Shown here piece by piece: positions 10,637 to 22,230 of a DNA stretch of 64,000 nt (positions within the stretch are counted from its first letter, which is position 1; every line of letters begins with the position of its first letter). The notes beneath the pieces were generated by a model. It worked only from the letters and a program-made list of their open reading frames with translations, was not told the origin of the DNA and searched no databases. A program made the position numbers and the translations under genes. This stretch comes from Tubiluchus corallicola (taxonomy: Eukaryota; Priapulida; Priapulimorpha; Priapulimorphida; Tubiluchidae). The stretch is taken from NCBI GenBank assembly GCA_030141605.1, contig JAQGDQ010000664.1:1-64000 (forward strand). The letters are read 5' to 3'.

Positions 10637-12201
10637 TTGCGTTTTGTCACGTAAAATACAATAACAGCGAAATTATACACTACAACGCAATAGATGAAAT
10701 CACACTCTGGAATGAATAACGTACAGTCAATAAATTTATTTACCAAAATAACGAGGTATCAGTTTACATAATGTAATTTGATGAGGCCACACACTTAATA
10801 TTATAATCATGTAACTGAATACGATGCAATAAATTTGCACTTTTGGAAAAAGATACTCGTAAAACTAACACAAGCAGGCCTCTAACTGAAACAGATAGAA
10901 CAAATTGAGGTGTAGTTTAAACAGTCCAAAATAATTGTAAGTTTGCATAGGTAAATTCATGAAACAGTTAAAAAATAATTTGCTAACATATGGGGAAGGG
11001 AGTATTTCTGGTGCAAACTGACATGTAAGATTTATAAATTAAAAAATTATGCCCTATTATTTACACGTAGCAAACTAATAACTTAAAAAGTGAAATTATC
11101 GCTATTATACATAAAAGGCACATTGGCGAACGCCACATTTGCTCTGAAAGTTGTAAAGAATAAAACTTGTAAAATGTCTTATCACCAAATTTTTATACAA
11201 ATATAAATTTATAGCTACATATGAGCAAGGTAAAAGACATAAGCACTATTTGTGTATCTCGTATACAACTTCACCTAAGTTCCTTTTTATATACAATAAT
11301 AAATACATGAGCAATAAAAGGAATCGAGCGTTTCGCCATTTAAAATCAAGTTCAAGGCCACCTGAACGATTATCAAAATTTATACAATTTTTCATACACA
11401 ATCAAAGCCACTTAGAACGTATGATACAGTAAATATTATATGAAACTATAAAGAGCGGAAGATAAAGTAATTAACTACTATTACTACATTAAACATTGTG
11501 TAGGATAGGTGGCCAATTCCTGTAATAAAGTAATATGCTTTTAAAAAGACGACAGTGCGTTTTTACAACCACAGATGGCAGTACGTGTCACGCATGCACA
11601 GGGAACGCTAATAAATCCGGTCATTATTATTGTTATAAATGTGGAAAGGGCGAAATTCAAATAATCTCGTTCACTCTGCATATTATTTGAGGAAACGACA
11701 TAACGATGTTGAAGCAACGAGAGAGCTATGAGAAGTGATGTGCCTTGCTGATGGAATGGAGAAATACTCACCAACATCTATAGAAAAAAACTGTTTTGCT
11801 GTTTTCGGTTTCTCGAAATGCTTATTGCTCGTTACACGATTAAAAAATATAATATACGACATACTATACACCTCTAACTACAGCTGTAGCCTATAATGTC
11901 AATAAAATCCCGGTCACGCACGCATAAATAAATAAATTAATAATAAGTTAAAATTACATTATTATAATTGTAAACAATCTGCCCCATTCACTACCGAGGT
12001 AGTTTTTTGGTAATTCACGTGGCTGTCGTCTCCTCTACATTGCGTTAGGCAAACTTTAATATAACTCGGCTATTTCAATCTACATTTGCCAATAATTTAC
12101 TATTTACCATGTAGTCGACAAGCCTAATACTGCTGCCATTACTAGTAAAACACATAGCAGAAACAGAAGAGCCACGAAGAGATCCAAGAAGGCCTTATTG
12201 G
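10637..12201. other. Downstream flank of gcm, no gene seen
   Basis: AT-rich sequence 3' of the gcm stop codon. It must contain the gcm 3' UTR. No AATAAA lies close to the stop; the clearest minus-strand AATAAA I see is near 10736, about 1.5 kb away, so the end of the transcript is undetermined. Confidence 0.5.
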
Positions 12202-13209
12202 CTACTGGTTAGCCAGAATAGCATATCCTTTAACTGTGGGCGAGTGTGTGACTAAAGTCAAAAGAGAAGTGACGTTACCAACTTCCATATTACTGGGGAT
12301 CACTACTGGCTTCAACTCTGTCAGTTGAGGACTCTTGGGGGAGGTGAATTCTGGAGTCCGAGCTTGGCACGACATGTCCTGGTAGGAAGAGAAGCAGGGC
12401 ACCCGAGCACTCGAATCCCGGAAGAAATCGCCGAGCATTGGATATTCCGTCTGCTGCAATTTCGGGGTGTAATCCATTCCTAGATCAACCAACTTGCCGG
12501 TACAGTCGTTAATAAAACTTGTGTTAACCGGGCACTCGATACTGCGCCCAAATAAGGACATGAAAGATGGCAGTCCATTGTCACAAGCCTCGAAATGAAA
12601 GCTGGGAATGTGTGTATTTCTTGCAATATCTGTAAAAAGAGATCCTTCAGATATGGAAACATCCAGGGTGTCTAGAGATCGTTTGTGCATTCTGGGATAG
12701 GCGGCAAGAGAAATCAAATTGTGATCTTGTATTGGATCGTCCACTCTCACCTTGTCATCTAAGAAGTTTGGTTGATCCCAGCTGTTTACGTTGTCAACAG
12801 TCTGACTGCTGTCTTCTCCTGGCTGCGTTGCAAGAATTTTGTCTATCGCGTCTAGTACAATGTCAGGATTTCCATGCTTATTTGCAGACTCGTTAACTTT
12901 GCTAGGAACAATTTTTGCAACGCTGGCGAAATCATCATCCTTGCTTGTTGGCGAAACATGTAATTTTGTTTGAGGTATAGACAAAATCGGAACAGTGGTG
13001 ACTTTGGGATAGTAGGCGTCATATGTGGCGCGACTGTAGTCAGAACACATGCATCCAAATGGTGGGCATGCGCACAAGTTCTTCGCATTTGGGCGTGGCA
13101 CGGTGATTCTTTTTGATTGTTTTGGGTGCGTTTCTTTGGTTTGATTCGTGCAACGTTGCTGCTGCTGTTGTAGTTGCCAATTGCAGAGCATCTGCTTATA
13201 AGGATGCAA
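12202..13209 (-). CDS. gcm: gcm exon 4 (C-terminal region and stop)
   Basis: 336 codons including the TAG stop, starting LHPYKQM right after a TTTATTTTTAG acceptor in phase 0. A short glutamine run and a Cys-rich patch ([13 protein letters not shown]) lie near the start of this exon. The rest is Ser/Thr/Pro-rich without a known domain. I infer it belongs to gcm from phase, distance and length; its sequence alone is not diagnostic. Confidence 0.8.
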   Translation of the reverse strand: MHPYKQMLCNWQLQQQQQRCTNQTKETHPKQSKRITVPRPNAKNLCACPPFGCMCSDYSRATYDAYYPKVTTVPILSIPQTKLHVSPTSKDDDFASVAKIVPSKVNESANKHGNPDIVLDAIDKILATQPGEDSSQTVDNVNSWDQPNFLDDKVRVDDPIQDHNLISLAAYPRMHKRSLDTLDVSISEGSLFTDIARNTHIPSFHFEACDNGLPSFMSLFGRSIECPVNTSFINDCTGKLVDLGMDYTPKLQQTEYPMLGDFFRDSSARVPCFSSYQDMSCQARTPEFTSPKSPQLTELKPVVIPSNMEVGNVTSLLTLVTHSPTVKGYAILANQ

Positions 13210-16200
13210 CTAAAAATAAAAAAGCATGTTTAAGTTAAAAACCTAATTTAACTTTGACCTTTTACATGTACAATTATCAAATACTATATTTTGTAATGAT
13301 AATTATAATAATAATAATGTTTATTGAGCATACAATATATAGAGAAAAAAACATTTATTCTGTACATAGGATGGAACGGCACAAACGTAGTAGGGACATT
13401 AATACCAAAAAACACAATGATAACACAGAAAGAACAACAATAGTAAGAATACATTTTGTAGGTTGGAGTTCAAATTAAAGTTATTTGCTGTCTTGTTTCT
13501 CTTCCCTTTTCTTACTGATGTCGTATTAAACTTTATTACTAGGGTTCTCATCTCTAATTGCCATTAATGAAAATAAACTGTTCATTTACAGGCATATCTG
13601 CAAAAAGGAGGAAATATTTTGAAAATATTTTCAAATACAACATTTCTCTCATTTTGAAAAGCAGGACATGTCATACAAAAATGCATTTCATCTTCCACTT
13701 GATTCATCTCAAATGTTTTACAGATTCTTTGATGAGCTGGTATTTTTGGTTTTTATGATACCTCCCCTTCTCAATATCCAATTTGTGCGCACTAATTCTA
13801 AATCTAGTGTATATTACGTTCGCTTGGAATTGGATTATTACGCAAATATTCTTCCAAACAAAATACAGTTTTAAAAAGTTCGAAGTTTGTTCGTTCGTTG
13901 TAAGTTCGAAGTTTGTTACCCCCATCATCATTGTTGTCGTTATAAATCTTTTTAAAAAAATAGTCATTGTTTCTGTCCTGTAGCTTCTTATTAACGGAGT
14001 AAAGCAATATGCGGGCACTTAATGTACCTTCATTAATCCAAGTATGTTAAAACCAAAGTTTATACAAAATATTCCCAATGAACGAGACCCAGTTATACAG
14101 GTTTTCGTTATCTTTTTGTTTACAATCGAAATATGCATTATAAATTAGACTATTGCAGGGCGTTTCCAGTATATGTAACCTATAGTTAATTATAAAAATA
14201 ACGGAAGAATGTATAATGGTGAAATTTTGTGATCCATAGTTTGTCACATTTATGAACATACATTCATGATATTGTTATAATTATTATATTCAGCTACTAG
14301 GCATGTTATAACTATTATATTCAGCAACTAGGCATGTTATAATTATTATATTCAGCTACTAGGCATGGTATAACTATTATATTCAGCTACTAGGCATGGT
14401 ATAATTATTATATTCAGCTACTAGGCATGTTATAACTATTATATTCAACTACTAGGCATGTTATAATTATTATATTCAGCTACTAGGCATGTTATAATTA
14501 TTATATTCAGCTACTAGGCATGTTATAATTATTATATTCAGCTACTAGGCATGTTATAATTATTATATTCAGCTACTAGGCATGTTATAATTATTATATT
14601 CAGCTACTAGGCATGTTATAATTATTATATTCAGCTACTAGGCATGTTATAATTATTATATTCAGCTACTAGGCATGTTATAATTATTATATTCAGCTAC
14701 TAGGCATGTTATAATTATTATATTCAGCTACTAGGCATGTTATAATTATTATATTCAGCTACTAGGTATGTTATAATTATTATATTCAGCTACTAGGTAT
14801 GTTATAATTATTATATTCAGCTACTAGGCATGTTATAATTATTATATTCAGCTACTAGGCATGTATGCGTATGTTTCTTTTTATCCAATTGTTTGTTTTA
14901 CTATTTCAGCTCTGATGATGTTTATTAGCCAATAAAAGAAAAAAGCTCAATATGTTTTCAATACGTGGGGGCTTTATGTTTGACTTTTATGGAAAAGTTA
15001 AAGCTTCTTCATGACGTGTCTGTTGGAAAAAACAGGATACTTCACGCGGCGACTTTTATAGTTAGCGCATCTTCAGTTGGATGTGTGTCACCGACGTTAC
15101 ATACGATAAAGTTTGATTTCTCACCTTCTCTTTCAACAAGAGGCGGCCGCGTTTGTGGTTTGCTCCACGTCTTGCTTCCGCCATCGCTTTTGCTTCAGGT
15201 TGTAGATGATCGTGGTAACCTTTGGCTTGGAAGAAAATCCCCTTCTCCGTGTGCCGCCAGAAGTGAGTAACCGGATATCCGCAGTGCCCTCGGCACGGCA
15301 ACGGCTGCAGTTTACCGTGGCATTTTGGATTTGGACAAAGCTTTCCTAGAAAAGACACGCCCTAGTTACTTGTTTGTCCAATTGTTGTGTTATTATAGCT
15401 TGATTTAGTGTCACAGAATGTTATTTGACTTGAGTTTAACTTTTTGTGCATGACTTTGTAGCATGAATTAAGTGTTAGCACATTTTGATGTGGTACTAAC
15501 TCCGAAATATGTTACAATTAAAAATATTTACGAGTAAAAATTCATAAACAAATTTTTTCAGTACTGGTCGTTAAAATCGGACTGTACGTCTGTCACGTTT
15601 TAAAATTTTAAAAATTTTAGTTAGTTGAATTTTCCGTAAATCTGTTGGGACAAAGACGGAAGACCTAGTTCACATGCTTTTAGAAATCGTTTTGGCACTT
15701 TTCCAGTTAATTCCTTCTAATTTATATCACGCAAATCGAATGCTATTCGAAGTTTTTGCAAATTTACTGTTCAATGCGAAATTACACGAACAGTAAAGAT
15801 TCGTTTACATCACGCCATTAATTTTGTTTCAAATTGATTAAGGTGTTGTTCGTCTGTAACTTTTAAGATAAAAACTACGCAGACTGAGCAAAAATTTCTG
15901 ATTTGTGTGATGACAAATATTTCAAGTAAATCATTTTCAATGCTCTTTTGAGAACTATTTATGTCAATGTGTATAAGAATAAAAATGGCAACTGCCAGAA
16001 CGCAAGAGGTCCATTATTTGACACGCGACACTCACCAAACTGCTTCTTGCGAGCCTTGTCACATATGGCCGGACGCAGATGTACTTGGTCACCGTTGTCC
16101 AGTGTACAATTGAGAGTGCAGACTAGCACACCTAGGCAGGATTTCTTCAAGATGCTAACGTTATGGTTGTTGGTGTTTCGCATGGCCCATCCACTGGAAT

Positions 16201-18615
16201 GTCTCTTGGCACATTCATTGTCTGGAGAGTAAACATGGCGTACGTGTCCATCTGGCCATTCCTGAAAGCTGTCAAACTGGCTAACCTGTAAAACATGATC
16301 ACAGTTCATTGATTATAAATTTATTAAATTAAGAATAACTGTACTATTCTAATAAGCTTAATCACGTGTTTGGCTGAGTTGCCGTATTAACTGATTAATG
16401 ACTAGCCAAGTTTTGGATCATTGCCTAAAAGTTGACTGACTGACTGATTGACCGACTAACTGATTGACTAAGTGACTGACTGACTGATTCACTAAGTGAC
16501 TGACTGACTGACTGATTGACTAAGTGACTGACTGACTGACTGACTGACTGACTAACTGATTGACTGAGTGATTGACTGACTAACTGATTGACTAAGTGAC
16601 TGACTGACTGACTGACTGACTAGCTAATTAACTGATTGACTGACTGATCAATCGACTGACTTATGAATGACAAAAGTGAATAACTAATTTATAGACGGAC
16701 CGATATGACTTTCTAATTCATTGATGAAGATTTCATTTCGGCTAGAGTAATGTTTTGGTTACTAAAACTGATTTTAAAATTAAGTTAGTTTAAATACTCG
16801 ATTTAGATTAGACATATATTTAGTCAATTTTGATGCTTTCTTAGTTTTGATGCTACTCAACTATTGCGATGTGGCCGTCAACTAACTGACTGGTTGATTA
16901 AGTCACTGATTTACTGATCAATTAACTGATTCATTGATAAAGAACCTGACTCACTAAATTGATACCATCTTAGTGGCGGACTGACCTATATGACTTGGTG
17001 ATTTATTCATAGAAATTTTATTTTGATTAGAATATCTTCATGGTTACTAAATTGAAAATGGCAAAAACATCAGAGATACTAAGAATGTTATAAAGTAAAG
17101 AAATGATACATCATGTATAATATAACTTGTGTTTATAATATAATATAATATATAATATAATGTAATGTAATGTAATGCAATGCAATGCAATGCAATGCAA
17201 TGCAATGCAATGCAATGCAATGCAATACAATACAATACAATACAATACAATACAATACAATACAATACAATACAATACAATACAATACAATACAATACAA
17301 TACAATACAATACAATACAATACAATACAATATAATATAATATACAAGTTATATTATAATTTGTTATATCATAAAAATGTAATATGATATTTTATTTGCG
17401 TAACTAATATTTCTACTATAAAACTTGGTTTTTGAACATTTCAACAGATGCATGTCGACATATGTCCACTGTACCTACTGTTTTTTTTCTAAAACATTTC
17501 ACAATTTAAAATACAAGTTATCATTTCTTGTTATATTAATAGAAATCTATATTAATACAACAAAGAAATTATAACTTGTATTTTAAATTGCGGGCTGTTT
17601 TAGAAGAAACAGTTGGTACAATGGAAATTTGCCGACATGTATCTGTTTAAATGCACAAAAACCAAGTTTTAAGTTAGAAATATTGGAGTTAAATCATTTT
17701 ACGTTGTTATGTTGTCACAATGTAAACGTCCAGGCACATATTGCAAAAAAATTAAACTTTCATTCGAACCATTTAACCTGATGAACGTGAGCATGTTTTT
17801 CGTCATCCCGTTCCTGTCAATATCTTCAAGTTAGCGGGGCAGCGCTTCCAGCAGTTATTGCAGTGTAATCTCTTATAAAGTTACATAACACTTTACCATG
17901 TTTCGTTCAAAATTAATCAGAATATTTCAGTTATAACAATATTTCTCCGCACAATTTCTTCCGCATGATCAATCAATGATCCAAAATTTGGCTAGTCACT
18001 AACCTGTTAATACGGCAACTCAGCCAAACACGTGATTAAGCTTATTAGAATAGTACAGTTATTCTTAACTTAACAAATTTATTATAATCACAGTGTATTG
18101 TGATAATGTGCATTTCTATACGTTACGGCATGTACAGACTAATGAGTTTTCTCACTAAGTAACTCGCAAGGGTGTTCAGACTAAACCTTGCTTCGAATTA
18201 ATCTCCGGCAGTAAGCGCGAATTGACATTCACTTCTCTATTCACTGCGACAATAATTCGCAGGAAATCAAATTCAAGTGGCAGTAACTATTGGAGAGTTT
18301 GTAGTTTTTTACCGACAGTAACTCGCACAACAGTTCACACTCGCGAGTTACTGGGAAGAGAAAGAGAAAACTCGGAAGAGAAAACTTGCTAGTCAAAATA
18401 GGTCGTTATGAAGACAGGAACGATTTATTCGAATGTTTAGATCATAGTTTTCGATGTTCATGGCATCGCTGGCTTTCTTGGTTCTGATCACGTTTAGTTT
18501 CTCACCTAACAAAAGACCAACCTTACCTGAGGAACTACATTATCGTTGATATCCCAGTCTGGCTCTACGGAAGTCAGTGTCACGCAGTGGTTTCCGGTAA
18601 ACGTCATCGTCATAC
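12202..18615 (-). CDS. gcm: Glial-cells-missing (GCM) family transcription factor, four exons
   Basis: Sequence-specific nuclear regulator of cell fate; family members bind sites close to ATGCGGGT through the zinc-containing GCM domain. Joining 18615-18527, 16285-16036, 15345-15125 and 13209-12202 gives one frame with GT-AG ends and matching phases (0, 1, 0). From the ATG at 18613 the product is 521 residues. The GCM domain spans about residues 18-172: [67 protein letters not shown] and HDH are all present, with Cys/His residues expected to hold zinc. Residues 187-521 are low in order and rich in Ser, Thr and Pro, as expected for an activation region. Another exon, perhaps non-coding, must lie upstream because exon 1 begins at a 3' splice site. 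Family assignment is firm; transcript ends are not known. Confidence 0.95.
14272..14866. repeat. 31-bp minisatellite in gcm intron 3
   Basis: About 19 head-to-tail copies of a 31-bp unit containing GTTATAATTATTATATTCAG and CTACTAGGCAT, without spacers. Variants (TATAACTATT, CAACTAGG, AGGTAT) are more frequent at the edges and the middle copies are identical, as in an array homogenised by recent unequal exchange. Confidence 0.95.
15125..15345 (-). CDS. gcm: gcm exon 3 (C-terminal half of the GCM domain)
   Basis: Residues 113-186. It carries [36 protein letters not shown] and EARRG. It starts after TTTTCTAG and ends at GTGAGA in phase 0. If the donor were skipped the frame would stay open for about 20 codons, to a stop near 15062. 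Confidence 0.93.
16036..16285 (-). CDS. gcm: gcm exon 2 (N-terminal half of the GCM domain)
   Basis: Residues 30-113, from [13 protein letters not shown] through [13 protein letters not shown]. It follows a TTTTACAG acceptor, enters in phase 0 and leaves in phase 1 at GTGAGT. This is the most conserved block of the family and fixes the identification. Confidence 0.95.
16432..16650. repeat. (GACT)n tetranucleotide array
   Basis: GACT units with GATT, AACT and AAGT variants, inside the inverted-repeat element of gcm intron 1. Confidence 0.93.
17141..17345. repeat. Pentanucleotide array, TGCAA passing into TACAA
   Basis: A TATAA/TGTAA lead is followed by about ten AATGC units, then about twenty AATAC units, then TATAA. 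Unit identity changes in blocks by one base. Tyr/Cys/Ile/Leu-type frames across it are artefacts. Confidence 0.97.
17398..17700. mobile_element. Nested palindromic element
   Basis: AAACTTGGTTTTTG, CAGATGCATGTCG and CAATTTAAAATACAAGTTAT in the left arm are mirrored by ATAACTTGTATTTTAAATTG, CGACATGTATCTG and CAAAAACCAAGTTTT in the right arm. The loop is short (around 17540-17560). It is an imperfect hairpin MITE inserted within the larger inverted-repeat element. Confidence 0.7.
18125..18413. mobile_element. MITE family A, copy 2, in gcm intron 1
   Basis: Left end ...ACAGACTAATGAGTTTTC and right end ...GAAAACTTGCTAGTCAAAAT are inverted partners. The interior has repeated GTAACTCGC and GTTCACACTCGCGAGTTACT motifs, as in the copies at 48.9 and 59.9 kb. 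Confidence 0.6.
18527..18615 (-). CDS. gcm: gcm exon 1 (start codon)
   Basis: A TTTCAATGCAG acceptor precedes two bases and the ATG at 18613. Codons 1-29 end [14 protein letters not shown] just before a GTAAGG donor at 18526. WDIND is the conserved lead-in to the GCM domain. I chose this ATG because it is the first after the acceptor. A second ATG lies two codons later. Confidence 0.85.
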
Positions 18616-18617
18616 CT

Positions 18618-20100
18618 GCATTGAAAAGAAATAAATGTCCTAATGCATTTTTGCAGAAATGGTAAAAGGAAGAACTGTACTTAGCATCCGAAGTTAAATA
18701 ACGCCAAAGCTGCTCAATAAATAGATGGGTGAACTACCAGGAAACTACTTCTGGTCTGTTTCTTATTTTACACTGCCCTCAACTAGATATCTTGTTGAAG
18801 GAGGATTTACGATTTGTCATGAACGTGGTTAGGGAACCTCTGCTGGTTCAGTGGGTCATTGTGAAATTTTGCATTGTCTTGTGTTGCACGTAAGCGCAGA
18901 AATTAGACTAAATGGGTTCAGTTCAGTAAAAAGGTAGGTGTGTTTTGATTTTTATCTGTTAATTGGACATTTAAACACGTCTTCAATAATCATAGTCATT
19001 TAATAAAGTAATTAGAAGATTTTCCGTGATAATGAGCTCTGTTACTGTCACGACACAACCACCTACATTATCTAGTTCTTATTGTTGGTAGATCCTTACT
19101 AGATCCTGCTTATTATAGGATGGATACAAAAAATTAAGCCTTCTTCAAAATGCCATGGAGCCAAGCATTTTTGTCCAATTTGTATATAAATTTAGCTGAT
19201 AGACTAGGAATATTTTAGCACATATCACTAATATTTAGTGACAATATCGAAAAAAATAAACCTCAGTGGCCTAAATACACGAATACTGATCGTAAAAGCT
19301 TTTAGTGCGCTTGTTTTGGAAATTATTATTTTCAAAAATTATTATTTGTCTAAAAACAATTAACTTTCACTTGAATATATTAGGGCTGTGACAAACACGG
19401 CATGTATTTCCCATAAACTGTCTTTTGTAGTTCTTTTATGCCTAGACGAATAAGGATTAATTCCCCTCTATTGTAGTAAAATGGCTCCACTTTTTTCAAC
19501 GCTGCCAAATGCTCAGCCTCTTCTCGACAGGTGCATAAAATGCCCCCTAGCGGTCACTTGATACTCGTCTGTCATCCCTAACATTTTTATCATATTGAAA
19601 GCGGAATCTATTCTAATCTTTACACCTGTTTGTTTAAAAAGTCTAAAAGACGAATCTGTTGAGACGATTACAGCGTATTGTTGGTCTTCTTTGTTCGACT
19701 TGACCAGCCACTCATGTCCCGAATTACTGATATGAGAAACAGCGCACAACGTGATGCCATGGGTAACATCAAAATATTGTGTATTTAATTGTAGCTGTTT
19801 GCTACGGAAAAAGTTCATTAGATTTATTGCATTTCGTTCACTCACTGGTATCGTTTTAATCGTTTGTTCGTTCGTTCGTTTGGTGATTCGGTTCAGTTCT
19901 TATTCTAGCACTTTTTCGCTCCGTCCATTTCTTAGTTTATTGATTTATTAATTTATTTTTCATCAAATAAGTACGGTTTTTTTTACTTACTTCTTCTTTA
20001 TTCATTTGTTTTTGTGAAATCTGCTTATTAACAATTACATTAAAATTAATTTTTTTCATTATTGGTACAATAACTTGATGAAATATCCATTGTTTAATTT
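18618..20100. other. Region upstream of gcm exon 1; one unrecognised open frame
   Basis: It may contain the 5' end of gcm, but I cannot place an upstream exon. The minus strand is open from 19845 to 19513. The peptide there is non-repetitive (EWLVKSNKEDQQYAVIV, then TGVKIRIDSAF) but matches no family I recognise. It could be a relic of a transposon or a chance frame, so no gene is called. Confidence 0.4.
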
Positions 20101-20106
20101 CTGAAA

Positions 20107-20730
20107 TTAATTCATTTATTCATTCATCCATCCATACATTCACTCCTTCATTCATTCATTCATTCATTCATTCATTCATTCATTCATTCATTCATTCATT
20201 CATTCATTCATTCATTCATTCATTCATTCATTCATTCATTCATTCATTCACTCGTTCGTTCGTTCGTTCGTTCGTTCGTCCGTCCGTCCGTCCGTCCGTC
20301 CGTCCGTCCGTCCGTCCGTCCGTCCATCCATCCATCCATCCATCCATCCATCCATCAATTTATTCATTCATTTATTCCATCCATCCATCCATCCATCCAT
20401 CCATCATCCATCCAGCCAGCCAGCCAGCCATACATAATACATACAAACATACGCACGTACATACATACATACATACATGCATGCATACATACATACAACA
20501 TACATACATACATACATACATACATACATACATACATACATACATACATACATACATACATACATACATACATACATACATACATACATACATACATACA
20601 TACATACATACATACATACATACATACATACATACATACATACATACATACATACATACATACATACATGCATACATGCATACATACACTCATTCATTCA
20701 TTCATTCATTCATTCACTCATTCATTTCTT
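20107..20730. repeat. Mosaic of tetranucleotide microsatellites
   Basis: Consecutive pure blocks on the plus strand read (CATT)n, (CGTT)n, (CGTC)n, (CATC)n, a CATT/TTAT patch, (CATC)n, (CAGC)n, (CATA)n and again (CATT)n. Each neighbour differs from the last mostly by one base in the four-base unit. The (CATA)n block alone is over 200 bp. Open frames are repeats such as MYVC and HTYI and are not genes. Confidence 0.98.
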
Positions 20731-21543
20731 CATTTATCCAGTTATTTATTTACACACAGTCTTCTGTTAGTGTGTTCAATCATTTTTTATTATTATTATT
20801 TGCGTTTGTTCATTTGCCATCCTTAGTTCTTAGTCCTTAGTTCATCTTTCTGTCCGCCTCTCCACTCGTCCATTAATCCATTTATGAAAGCAAACCTTTG
20901 AGCATATGATATACGAACTTTGCTCGTCATTATTTACTGATTCTTATATTATTTACTTAATTGTTTGTTTTGCTGTTTGTTTGTTTTTCGGTTATCGCTT
21001 TTTCTTTATGTATTGACTTATTAGCCATAAATGAGGTGTTGGTTTTTTAAATAAATTTATCAATGTAGAATCCGTCATTGACGTAACAGGTAGATAGACA
21101 AAATAGGCAGTGCAAAGTATAAATAACAAAGAGACAACAACACGTTTAATAAATAAAAAAGTAAAAAAACAGAATTTTAATACTACCGAGCCAGGTGTAG
21201 GTCAGCTCGTTTCATAAAAGTATAAAATTGCTGTTTAGTAGACTGACAATGCGTAGATAGGCCTATCTGTTACACAAATCTGAAATTAAAACGGTTTAGC
21301 GTTATTATGGAGACGACGCACGCCATGTTCTAGCCCCTGGGGCTCAGTAAATTGTGACCTGTGGTTTAAGCCAACTAGTTATAAACGCTCGATTTGACTC
21401 ACAAAGGAAACTACAAAAACGTTTTTGTCAGATTTTTAGGATTACGGGTTTGATCCTTTCGCATGGTGTTTGGTTTTACACTTGGGCAGAAGAGCATACG
21501 CTCGTTACAACAGATGGGAGACTCAAGTCTTGGTTGTTGTACA
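20731..21543. other. No gene recognised
   Basis: AT-rich unique DNA between the tetranucleotide mosaic and a MITE. No splice-supported open frame. Confidence 0.5.
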
Positions 21544-21550
21544 AGTGCAT

Positions 21551-21834
21551 GCATAGGCGTACGAGCCGGGGGCCCCCGGATTCGGCCAAACATTTTTTTT
21601 CGGTACCGATTACCGGCCACATGACGAAAAAATTAAATAATAATTATTTTTTATAAATGAAATCTCGAAATTTATCCATGCCGCCAAATGAAGTGGCCGA
21701 AATCCGTGCATTTTTTTATCATGGTGAGGCAATTTCTGACTCGAATTTGACTTGCGCTTTTTTCGGGTTGCCGCTATGTTTTTCGGGCAAAAGTAGCTCA
21801 AACCCATCCCCCCCGCCCTGCCCGTACGCCTACG
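21551..21834. mobile_element. MITE with TAGGCGTACG ends and 7-bp target duplication
   Basis: The left end CATAGGCGTACG is mirrored by CGTACGCCTACG at the right. Both sides carry AGTGCAT (21544-21550 and 21835-21841). The interior has GGGGGCCCCCGG near the left end and CCCCCCGCCCTGCCC near the right, and no transposase. The 7-bp repeat could be an 8-bp one with a mismatch. Confidence 0.65.
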
Positions 21835-21935
21835 AGTGCATTTGATGTAGCAATATATTGTTTTACTCCGTGTTACATTAGTTATTATAATAATGATTAT
21901 ATTATGCCTGGAGAAAACTACATTTGTGAAACGGT

Positions 21936-21937
<2 letters not shown>

Positions 21938-22034
<97 letters not shown>

Positions 22035-22086
22035 TAGAGTGAGAGAGAGAGAGGCAGAGAGGGGGAGAGAGAGGAGAAGGAGAGAA

Positions 22087-22185
<99 letters not shown>

Positions 22186-22230
22186 CAGAGAGAGAGAGAG
22201 AGAGTGTGAGAGAGAGAAAGAAGGAGAAGG
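21938..22230. repeat. (GA)n microsatellite
   Basis: A 290-bp polypurine GA array with GGCAGA and AAAGA interruptions. The strand asymmetry would allow triplex formation. Ser/Leu and Arg/Glu frames are artefacts. Confidence 0.97.

Larger units (their letters stand above)
16309..18092. mobile_element. 1.8-kb element with ~120-bp inverted ends in gcm intron 1
   Basis: The left arm (16309-16433) and the right arm (about 17972-18092) are near-perfect reverse complements, sharing GTACTATTCTAATAAGCTTA, ATCACGTGTTTGGCTGAGTT and ATTTTGGATCATTG-type blocks. No transposase frame is present. The inside holds a GACT array, a TGCAA/TACAA array and a second nested palindrome. The left end lies only about 20 bp from the exon 2 acceptor. 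I find no clear target duplication. Confidence 0.7.

Noticed and set aside
14272-14866. Regular 31-bp direct repeats, CRISPR-like at first sight
   Set aside because: Units are head to tail with no unique spacers, and the DNA is an animal intron. It is a minisatellite.
14965-15270. Plus-strand frame of 101 aa
   Set aside because: Antisense shadow of gcm exon 3.
15948-16232. Plus-strand frame of 94 aa
   Set aside because: Antisense shadow of gcm exon 2.
19513-19845. 110-codon minus-strand frame with protein-like composition
   Set aside because: No family recognised and no acceptor or donor that joins it to gcm; kept only as a note in the flank description.
20364-20840. MYVC and HTYI repeat proteins on both strands
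   Set aside because: CATA tetranucleotide array read in different frames.
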